61,526 nt of DNA, taken from positions 1-61,526 of the forward strand of contig VGVH01000012.1 in assembly GCA_016874095.1 (NCBI GenBank). Reading direction: 5' to 3'. Below, in pieces: positions 55,673 to 61,526 of this stretch; position 1 is the stretch's first letter; each line of letters begins with the position of its first letter. A program made the translations under genes and the position numbers. A model generated the notes under the pieces. That model did not search any database and was not told the DNA's origin. It saw nothing but the letters and a program-made list of their open reading frames with translations. Source of the stretch: Gammaproteobacteria bacterium. GTDB lineage: Bacteria; Pseudomonadota; Gammaproteobacteria; Steroidobacterales; GCA-2729495.

Positions 55673-56937
55673 GACCCGGGCTCCGGCAGCAGCGGTACCG
55701 CGGCACCACTCAGCGAAGACGGCACACGGCCACCATTCAGGCCAGCTGCGATCTGGCGCAGCCGATTCAGGTCGAGCGGTTCCTTCGAGGCCATGGCCTG
55801 GCGGACCACGTCGTACAGGTCGGCCTGGCGGTCGGAGGCCGTCTGAATCTCCTGATCGAGATCGTGGAACACCGCGACCGCTCGCGCCGTCACGGCGCCA
55901 CGGGAGTGGCGGGTCCGCATGTTGCGCACCGAGTGGCCACGGCGCCGGAAGGTTTCGATCGAATCGGCGAAGCGCTCCCTGGAGATCGTGTCGGAGTCGC
56001 GCAACGTCCGCAGCGCCAGGTACTCGGCCAGACCTTCGTCGATCCAGTCCTGATCCGGGCGTGTCGCAACCGGTGCCACGACGTGAAAGAGCTCATGCAG
56101 CAGCGGGCTCGTCGCATTCTCGCTGATAAGCGGCCGGTCGGCGTGCAGATACAATGAATTCGCAGCGGACAGTCCGCCGCGCCACATTGGATCCCCGCCC
56201 GCCACGACGAGCAGGTAGTCGGGAAGGTCGCTCAGGCGCGCTCGAATCAAGGGCAGGCTCGAGCGCAGGAGCGCCAGCATCGGCAGGCGCGGCACCGGCT
56301 GGCCGCGCGGTGCGGCGACCCGCACTTCGGTCCCGCCGATCCGATCCATGCGTGAACCCACCTGGCCCGCGATGACCCAGCCGACCGGGCGCGGAAAGCG
56401 GCTGTTGCTGCCGGTGAGCGTCATCCGCCCCGCGGCATCCGCCCGATAGGGTGTGAACACGGACCAGCCGGTCGGCAGATCGAAGCGAAGCTCGCCGTAG
56501 CCACGTACGCCCGGCCGAAATCGCGCCGCCGCCGAAGGGATGAGGTCGTCGGCACGGAAGATGGCCCAGTGGTCGGCGACCTTCGCGTCGTAGCCACCCG
56601 AGCCGCGCCGGTGGTCGATCTGGACGCGGTAGCGCAGTTCGCCACCGCGGGGCGGTACCTGCCATTGCAGGCGGCCGTTGCGCCGGGTGACCCGGCCATC
56701 GCCCTCCACATCGCTGAACACGCTGACAGGCATGTCGAGATCAAGGCCGCGCAGCTGTCCGTCGGACTGCCGGATGCGGATCGTCGCAGCGCCTTCGGCC
56801 TGTCCTGCTGCCAGTCCAATGTGGAATTGCACGCAAAACGGCACGGTGCAGGCTGCGAAGGATGCGGCGGGCCACAGCATCAGCAGGCCGAGAAAGCAGC
56901 TGCCGATGCCGGCAGGGAGTCGATGCAGGGCACTCAT
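55669..56937 (-). CDS. Secreted HExxH protein, putative metalloprotease
   Basis: A 422-residue exported protein with signal sequence GIGSCFLGLLMLWPAASFA. The middle is beta-rich (LRFDLPTGWSVFTPYRADAA), as in M1/M61-type peptidases. The zinc motif is HELFH (281-285), and WIDEGLAEYLALRTL follows about 18 residues later with a glutamate placed for a third ligand, the gluzincin arrangement. No exact family is recognised and activity is unproven. I chose the ATG at 56937; a TTG three codons upstream is possible. It lies 13 bases after lipoprotein B and overlaps the small membrane protein. Confidence 0.75.
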   Translation of the reverse strand: MSALHRLPAGIGSCFLGLLMLWPAASFAACTVPFCVQFHIGLAAGQAEGAATIRIRQSDGQLRGLDLDMPVSVFSDVEGDGRVTRRNGRLQWQVPPRGGELRYRVQIDHRRGSGGYDAKVADHWAIFRADDLIPSAAARFRPGVRGYGELRFDLPTGWSVFTPYRADAAGRMTLTGSNSRFPRPVGWVIAGQVGSRMDRIGGTEVRVAAPRGQPVPRLPMLALLRSSLPLIRARLSDLPDYLLVVAGGDPMWRGGLSAANSLYLHADRPLISENATSPLLHELFHVVAPVATRPDQDWIDEGLAEYLALRTLRDSDTISRERFADSIETFRRRGHSVRNMRTRHSRGAVTARAVAVFHDLDQEIQTASDRQADLYDVVRQAMASKEPLDLNRLRQIAAGLNGGRVPSSLSGAAVPLLPEPGS

Positions 56938-56950
56938 GACGGGCAAGGGA

Positions 56951-57628
56951 TCAGCCGTCAGGTGCCGAGCCGCGGATGAACGCCGCCAGTTGCCCGGCGA
57001 TATCCTCGCAGGCAGCGGTCTTGACCCGGGCGATCAACGGAATCGGGATGATCAGGGCAGGCACCATGGACGTGCCGTTCACGTTGGCGCGCACCGTGCC
57101 GGCGTCGGTCGCATTGCGCAGGTCCCACACCGCCGCATCGTACTTGGATTCGTTTTCCCACCAGCCGAAGCCGATGCAGCCCGCTACACCGATGCCGATG
57201 GCGCAACTCATGCTGCCTCCGCCGCCGGTCTGCTCGGTGCCACCATTGAGCCAGACGAGATAGCGGATGCCTTTTCCGCTGACGCGTTCGGCGACGCCGG
57301 GCTTTGCCAGCAATTCGGGCAGATCGGTCGGGCTTTGCGGCGCGGTGCGTGGTTCGAACCAGGGGAACAGGTCGTCGGCGAACTGCTGCTCGGGATAGAC
57401 GGCGAGCCCGCTGTCGCCACGGGTCAGTTGCTCGCGGACGCAGCCGACGAAGTCTTCCTCGACTGCCTTGCCCTTGTGATAGCTCGCCGAAAGGATGACG
57501 ATCGACTCGCCAGCATCGATGCCCGTCGCGGTGTTCTTGAGTTCCTCCACGCGCGAAGTCAGGCAGCCAGCAAGCAGTGCGCCGAGGCCGAGCACAGTGA
57601 GCACGCCGATCGCAGGGTGCCCGTTCAT
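56951..57628 (-). CDS. Uncharacterised lipoprotein B
   Basis: A 225-residue predicted lipoprotein with signal IGVLTVLGLGALLAGC (Cys about 22). The mature part has ESIVILSASYHKGKAVEEDF, a Gly-rich hydrophobic stretch GGGGSMSCAIGIGVAGCIGF and PALIIPIPLIARVKTAACED. Internal cysteines (about five) could form disulphides in the periplasm. I do not recognise the family. It begins one base after lipoprotein A stops and is followed by the HExxH gene. Confidence 0.75.
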   Translation of the reverse strand: MNGHPAIGVLTVLGLGALLAGCLTSRVEELKNTATGIDAGESIVILSASYHKGKAVEEDFVGCVREQLTRGDSGLAVYPEQQFADDLFPWFEPRTAPQSPTDLPELLAKPGVAERVSGKGIRYLVWLNGGTEQTGGGGSMSCAIGIGVAGCIGFGWWENESKYDAAVWDLRNATDAGTVRANVNGTSMVPALIIPIPLIARVKTAACEDIAGQLAAFIRGSAPDG

Positions 57629-57629
57629 G

Positions 57630-58289
57630 TCAGTCCGATTGCTCCACGGTTTCGTCCAGGCTGCTTTGCAGGAACGCCGTCTTTATCTTCTTCTGCCGCG
57701 CGAAACCGGTGGCAACGGTCGCCGCCGCGTCGCGCATGGCGATGTAGGCGGCGCGCTCCAGCGCTTCCGCAGCGCTCAGTCCTTCGTCGCCGCTTTGCCC
57801 GTAGGCGGACACGCGCCAGCGCGTGACCAGTTCGCCATCCGGTTTGTACACGGAGAAATTGTAACGAATCCACACGGCGTAATGGTCGGTGGCCGACTGG
57901 CGCGGCACGGAGAATTCGACGGTATCGATGGCGGGTTGCAGCACGAGATCGACCGTCGGCATTTCATTGCGCGCGTTCGCAACGCTCGTGACGTCCTGCG
58001 TGGCGGCAAACAGGCGATCGGCGAGCGACCTGATCCACTCACGGTTGGCGTCGCCGAGCGCGATGCTCCAGTCCCGGTCGCCCTTGCGCTCCTCCCGATG
58101 CACGTAGCCGACGAACGTCTCATCGAGCAGCAATCCGGCGCGCAAGGGCAGCGATTGCACCAGCGCGGCAGGGAAGGTCTGCCGCACGACGACCTCGCCG
58201 CCGCATCCGGCGACAGCGAGCGCCAGCAGCACAGCTATCGCTAAACGGCGCCCGGGCAGCCGCAAATCGCCGTTCGAGATCGTTTCCAT
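57630..58289 (-). CDS. Uncharacterised lipoprotein A
   Basis: A 219-residue predicted lipoprotein: signal RLAIAVLLALAVAGC with the lipid-modified cysteine near 29. The mature domain contains LRAGLLLDETFVGYVHREER and later HYAVWIRYNFSVYKPDGELV, an alternating pattern that recalls periplasmic transport-auxiliary or LptE/YajG-like lipoproteins, but this is only a resemblance. The ATG at 58289 puts the signal at the N-terminus; upstream codons read into the fieF region. It is first in a tight four-gene operon. Confidence 0.77.
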   Translation of the reverse strand: METISNGDLRLPGRRLAIAVLLALAVAGCGGEVVVRQTFPAALVQSLPLRAGLLLDETFVGYVHREERKGDRDWSIALGDANREWIRSLADRLFAATQDVTSVANARNEMPTVDLVLQPAIDTVEFSVPRQSATDHYAVWIRYNFSVYKPDGELVTRWRVSAYGQSGDEGLSAAEALERAAYIAMRDAAATVATGFARQKKIKTAFLQSSLDETVEQSD

Positions 58290-58356
58290 GCAGCCGTAGA
58301 GTATGCCGTTGATCGAAGAGTTCTGGGTTCGCGGCTCCGGCCAGCCCGCTGGCCGC

Positions 58357-59295
58357 TCAGCGGCCGGCAGCGGCTTCGTGGCCGAAGCTGTCCTTGGCTT
58401 CGCGCACGCCCATCGGATCGGCGTGAATGATGATTTCGCAGCCCGGAAACGCGGCACGGATCTGGTCCTCGACCTCGTCCAGGATCTCATGGCTGCGCCA
58501 GAGGGAGATCTCCGCCGGCAGGTCCAGGTGGAACTGCACGATGTAGTGGCTACCGCCGTGGCGCGTGCGCATGTCGTGCAGGCCGAGCACGTCCGGATGC
58601 GCCAGCGCGATCGCGCTCACGCGGTCGCGGTCGTTATCGGGGATTTCGCGATCGAGCAGGATATCGATCGCCTGCACCGCCAGGCGGAAAGCGCTGGCGA
58701 GGATGTATAGCGCCACGGCCAACGCCACGAGCGGGTCCATGAAGCGCCAGCCGCTCCAGCCGGCAACGGCGATCGCAGCCGCGACACTCAGGTTGACCAG
58801 CAGATCCGCGCTGTAATGCAGGGTGTCGGCTTTGATGGCGATGGACCCGGTGCGGCGAGCCACGTACTTCTGAAACGCGACGAGCAGGCCGGTCGCCGCG
58901 GCTGACGCCAGGATCACCGCCACGCCGATGCCGGGCTGCACGATGGCGGAGGGCTCCAGCAGCCGCCCGACGGCTTCGCGCACGACGAACAGCCCCGACG
59001 CGGTGATGATCAGCCCCTGGAGCAATGCCGCCAGGCCCTCGGACTTGCCGTGGCCGAAGCGGTGCTCGGCGTCGGCGGGAGACAAGGACAGGCGGACGGC
59101 CCAGAAGGTCACTACCGAGGCCAGCACGTCCAGCAACGAATCGGCGAGCGAGGAGAGCAATGACACCGAACCGGTGAGCTGCCAGGCCCAGGCCTTGGCG
59201 AAAGCCAGAACCAGTGCCACGCCGACGGACGCGTAGCTGGCCGCCGTCAGCAGCCGCCGCCGGTCAGACCAGTCAGCACGACTCGCGGGTTCCAT
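58357..59295 (-). CDS. Cation diffusion facilitator, FieF-like
   Basis: A 312-residue metal/proton antiporter. It has six membrane helices with metal-site residues SLADSLLDVLAS (D-x-x-x-D, about 51-55) and HYSADLLVN (H-x-x-x-D). The cytosolic C-terminal domain has HDMRTRHGGSHYIVQFHLDL and HEILDEVEDQI. The D/D and H/D set fits the iron/zinc FieF subgroup, but the exact metal cannot be read from sequence. It is 67 bases upstream of lipoprotein A on the same strand. Confidence 0.88.
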   Translation of the reverse strand: MEPASRADWSDRRRLLTAASYASVGVALVLAFAKAWAWQLTGSVSLLSSLADSLLDVLASVVTFWAVRLSLSPADAEHRFGHGKSEGLAALLQGLIITASGLFVVREAVGRLLEPSAIVQPGIGVAVILASAAATGLLVAFQKYVARRTGSIAIKADTLHYSADLLVNLSVAAAIAVAGWSGWRFMDPLVALAVALYILASAFRLAVQAIDILLDREIPDNDRDRVSAIALAHPDVLGLHDMRTRHGGSHYIVQFHLDLPAEISLWRSHEILDEVEDQIRAAFPGCEIIIHADPMGVREAKDSFGHEAAAGR

Positions 59296-59387
59296 GGGCT
59301 GCGCATGCTAGTCCCCCGGGCGACCGGCCGCCAGCCAATGCGAACTGGCGCACGGATTGCCCCTTATGTCATCGGTATCGTCGCCCC

Positions 59388-59915
59388 ATGCTGTTCGCCA
59401 TGCTCATGCTGGGACTGCTGCTGGGCGCGGCCGCCACCGCGACCGTGGCCCTTTTCGCCATCCTGAGCATGGAGGGTCGTTTCAGCGACAACCTGCGCGA
59501 CGTCGCCACGACCACGCTTCGCCGCATGGCCGGTCGCGCGCCGCGAACCCCGTCGGCCAGCGGCGTCGGCCGCAACATCGAATCCGACAACCGCATCCGT
59601 GCCTTGCAGGAAGAAGCACGGGTGATGCAGAAGCTGATCGACCAGACACGCGTCGAACGTGACGCTGCCCGCGGCCAGATCGACCGGGCAAGCCAGGAAC
59701 AGGAAGCGCTGAAGGCGACCGTCAGCAGTCGCGATGAGCGCATTGCTGCGCTGGACGCCACCATCAAGACCGAAGCCGGCAAGCTTCTGGAAGTGCGCGA
59801 ACAGGGCGGCGCCATGCAAGCCGAGATCACCCGCCTGCGCGGCGAGATCCGCGATCTCGAGACGGAACTCAGTGTCGCGCAGTCGAACGTTGGGTTGGCG
59901 ACGGTCGGGAAATAG
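59388..59915 (+). CDS. Uncharacterised single-span coiled-coil protein
   Basis: A 175-residue protein with one N-terminal membrane helix (FAMLMLGLLLGAAATATVAL), then a positively charged linker (TTTLRRMAGRAPRTPSASG). A coiled coil follows from about residue 65 to the end (RALQEEARVMQKLIDQTRVE and MQAEITRLRGEIRDLETEL). Topology suggests a membrane-anchored cytosolic coil. I do not recognise the family. It is the last apparently intact protein gene before the debris next to ssrA. Confidence 0.7.
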   Translation: MLFAMLMLGLLLGAAATATVALFAILSMEGRFSDNLRDVATTTLRRMAGRAPRTPSASGVGRNIESDNRIRALQEEARVMQKLIDQTRVERDAARGQIDRASQEQEALKATVSSRDERIAALDATIKTEAGKLLEVREQGGAMQAEITRLRGEIRDLETELSVAQSNVGLATVGK

Positions 59916-60219
59916 CACTTCTAAAGAAAGGCTGCCCCTTCTCGTCGAGCCCGGCTATGCGCGGCGACGGATCGCCCTGAGTGCCGCGACACCGCTCAGC
60001 AAGAGCCAGATGCTTGCTGGAACTGGTATCACAGCCGGTGGTGCTACTACGTTGCCCCTGGCAGGACGGCGGCGATCGGCGGGATGCTTGGGCATACGGC
60101 GGAACTGGCCGATGCAGGGCGTTTGAACTTAAAATTCTCCCCGTTGGCGAGATCTGGGATTATCGCGGGGGCTTCATTTTCCACGACTCGGCGCAGTACT
60201 ACTGGAAGCTGGTCACCCA
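59916..60219. other. Gene-debris interval
   Basis: About 300 bases without an intact gene. It carries two recognisable coding scraps on opposite strands: an exosortase-type C-terminal tail on the minus strand and the C-terminal end of an unknown gene on the plus strand. No tandem or inverted repeat or insertion-sequence end is evident. Confidence 0.6.
59956..60093 (-). pseudogene. Orphan PEP-CTERM/VPxP-type sorting tail
   Basis: Read on the minus strand from about 60093 to the TAG at 59956-59958, the frame ends in AVIPVPASIWLLLSGVAALR followed by AIRRRA. This is the tripartite layout of exosortase substrates: a VPVPA-type motif, a membrane helix and a terminal Arg cluster, directly before the stop. 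Upstream in the frame are about 20 non-descript residues and then a TAA near 60129. The body of the protein is missing, so this is the remnant of a secreted, exosortase-anchored protein. A chance match is possible but the three elements are in correct order. Confidence 0.5.
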
Positions 60220-60223
60220 ATGA
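60127..60223 (+). pseudogene. C-terminal stub of an unknown gene upstream of the SGNH gene
   Basis: The plus frame ending in TGA at 60221-60223 encodes LKILPVGEIWDYRGGFIF then HDSAQYYWKLVTQ. It is aromatic-rich and unlike the flanking sequence, and its stop overlaps the ATG of the SGNH pseudogene (ATGA), a spacing typical of operon neighbours. No start or upstream domain matches it, so the 5' part is probably lost. I do not recognise the family. Confidence 0.42.
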
Positions 60224-61136
60224 CCCGCCGAGGGCTGCTCGCCACACTGACCGTACTGCTCTCGATCAGCAGCGCGCTGCTGCTGGCCGAAGGCGCGGTT
60301 AGACTCCTCGGCCTGGCACCGCCCCTGCCGCTGCAGTACTCGAGCTATGCGCCCTCGCCTTGGCTCACCTTCGGGCCGAAACCGAACGCCCGGCACCACG
60401 GGCTGGCGGATACGGGCGAGTACCGGTACGACTTCCGGCACAACAGCTTCGGTTTGCGGGACACCGAGCGCGACTTCGCGAAGCCACCCGGCACCTTCCG
60501 CATTCTCGGGCTCGGGGACAGCTTCACCTACGGCGTGGGTGCGGCTTTCGAGGAGACGTGGCTGTAGCGCCTGGAGCAGGCCCTGAACGCGCGTGCTGCC
60601 GCCAATGAGCCGGGACGCGTGGAGATCATCAAGGCCGGCGTCGCCCGCTTCTTCCCGGAGCCGGAGCGCCTACTGCTGGAGAAGCTCGGCCCCCGGTTCG
60701 CCCCCGACCTGGTGCTGGTGGGCTTCACGCCCAACGACCTCATCGACACATGCCTCGGTCTCGAGGCCATCACCGTTGACGAGTCGGGCTTCCTGATGTC
60801 CCGGGACGCGCGGATGCTGGGTCCCGTTGGCCTGCATCTGTACCTGCATTCGGCCTTCGCGCGGCTGCTGCTTTCGAAGCTGGTCGTGAACCGCAGCATG
60901 CGGGCGCGCGGCTGGCCATCGTCTACATCCCGGAGCGCGGCCCCTGGGGCGAGGAGGAGGGCGACCAGGTCCGGCGCCTGCGGGAATGGTCGGCGGCCCA
61001 CGGCGCGCAGTTCATCGACGCCCTGCCCGAATTCCGCGCGCATCCGGAGCCCTCGGCATTGCATTACCCGAAGGACGGGCACTGCACGCCGGCGGGCTAC
61101 GCGCTGGTGGCCAATGCCGTGGCCGCTGCACTGTAG
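60220..61136 (+). pseudogene. SGNH/GDSL-type hydrolase, broken by a nonsense codon and a frameshift
   Basis: It begins with a signal-anchor (LLATLTVLLSISSALLLAEG). Next come FRILGLGDSFTYGVGAAFEE with the GDSF catalytic serine, LVLVGFTPNDLID (block with the N-D motif) and, near the end, HYPKDGHCTPAGYALVANAV with the D-G-H catalytic pair. Two lesions are visible. A TAG at 60565-60567 follows EETWL, where a sense codon such as CAG is expected. Near 60890-60912 the frame shifts, resuming as LAIVYIPERGPWGEEEGDQV and ending at TAG 61134-61136. Homologues act on acylated exopolysaccharides or similar polymers; the substrate here is unknown. Confidence 0.8.
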
Positions 61137-61384
61137 GCGCGGCTGAAGGTGCTCCTACCGCTTCGCGAGCGCTTTCGACGCGCCGGCGAACTGGTCCTGG
61201 CCTTGGGCAATGGCTTTCTCCAGTTACTGCATGGCGCTTGTTGGAGGCGCACGGCCAACGAAGCTCACGCGCTTGCATGAGTCCGTAGAGCGTGGAAGTT
61301 GATAGCCCCTTGATCCTGCGAACTTACGTCAGACGGAGCAGGCGTGGGGTGCGGCTGGATCAATGAGACTTAATTAGTAGCAGA
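61137..61384. other. Non-coding interval before the ssrA terminator
   Basis: About 250 bases with no supported gene and no recognised repeat. AT content rises towards the end (TTAATTAGTAGCAG), just before the hairpin. Confidence 0.5.
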
Positions 61385-61417
61385 AGACCCGGCTTTTACG
61401 CCGGGTTTCTGGTCTTC
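61382..61417 (-). terminator. Nested hairpin terminator of ssrA
   Basis: CCCGGC and GCCGGG form an inner stem with a 6-base loop. Outside it AGAAGACC and GGTCTTCT pair again, separated by a short bulge, making a long nested hairpin. On the minus strand it lies about 25 bases after the tmRNA 3' end, as an intrinsic terminator would. It could also stop plus-strand reads, where TTTCTGG follows the inner stem. Confidence 0.65.
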
Positions 61418-61441
61418 TCTGGATGTCGTCGGACTATGAGA

Positions 61442-61526
61442 TGGTGGAGGCGGCGGGAATCGAACCCGCGTCCGCAAGCCCTACGCCCTGAGATCTACAT
61501 GCGTATCCCGCCTTTGATCTTGCTGG
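61442..61526 (-). ncRNA. ssrA: tmRNA, 3' part (continues beyond window)
   Basis: Minus strand. The 3' end carries the tRNA-like T-arm GACGCGGGTTCGATTCCCGC, the acceptor strand GCCTCCA and encoded CCA (61442-61444). Upstream lies GGCGGGATACGCATGTAGATC, typical of the last pseudoknot and 3' domain of tmRNA. The tag-peptide frame and 5' half lie past the window end. tmRNA rescues stalled ribosomes with SmpB; RNase R, encoded at 3.7 kb, acts in the same pathway. Confidence 0.9.

Overview
The window is about 61.5 kb of compact, GC-rich bacterial chromosome. Gene order and families point to a gammaproteobacterium, probably near the Xanthomonadales/Steroidobacterales/Woeseiales group. Supporting blocks are hflC-DUF2065-purA, rnr-rlmB-rpsF-rpsR-DUF2232-rplI-dnaB-alr, ffh-rpsP-rimM-trmD-rplS, a SufBCDSU-SufT operon led by an Rrf2 regulator, mlaFEDCB, ffs-dnaX-ybaB-recR, ppsA/ppsR and a DUF1249 gene. 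The species assignment is inference; no rRNA gene is present. Nearly all of the first 59 kb is housekeeping sequence. I saw no prophage, insertion sequence, CRISPR array or complete novel defence system.

Layout. 1-3.6 kb: end of hflC, a DUF2065 membrane protein, purA, a DUF6279 lipoprotein, a DUF6524 gene broken by an in-frame TAG, and tRNA-Leu(CAG) on the minus strand with a consensus promoter. 3.7-11.4 kb: RNA turnover, ribosomal protein, replication and cell-wall genes. 11.4-13.9 kb: a minus-strand FHA / PP2C phosphatase / Ser-Thr kinase cassette between alr and radA; its kinase has lost the N-lobe and abuts a decayed, possibly FecR-like, reading frame. 14-20.4 kb: radA, a CNNM/CorC-type membrane protein, and the SRP and ribosomal operon. 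20.4-27.1 kb: a TRAP transporter set (TatT, DctP, DctQ, DctM), a periplasmic sugar dehydrogenase and sppA. 27.1-33.9 kb, minus strand: sixA and a densely overlapping suf operon with a palindromic operator. 34-40.3 kb: the Mla lipid-transport operon facing mlaA, bepA, bcp and gcvR. 40.4-46.1 kb: dapA with a very short BamC-like lipoprotein, tRNA-Ser(GGA), 4.5S RNA, dnaX, ybaB, recR, rsgA and orn. 46.1-52.7 kb: ppsA/ppsR, pgm, DUF1249 and an uncharacterised coiled-coil protein. 52.7-59.3 kb: prc, an uncharacterised four-gene lipoprotein/HExxH-protein operon, and a fieF-like cation efflux gene.

The last 2 kb (59.9-61.4 kb) is different: gene debris upstream of tmRNA. It holds an orphan PEP-CTERM/VPxP-type sorting tail on the minus strand, the C-terminal stub of an unknown gene, an SGNH hydrolase pseudogene with one nonsense codon and one frameshift, a nested hairpin terminator and the 3' end of ssrA. 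tmRNA genes are common integration sites, so the debris may mark a decayed exopolysaccharide/exosortase-linked island.

Most interesting points: the N-lobe-less kinase coupled by ATGA to an intact phosphatase; the orphan exosortase-type tail and SGNH pseudogene beside ssrA; the mini-BamC; the secreted HExxH/lipoprotein operon; the TAG-interrupted DUF6524 gene; and repeated tail-to-tail gene pairs sharing a CTAG stop palindrome.
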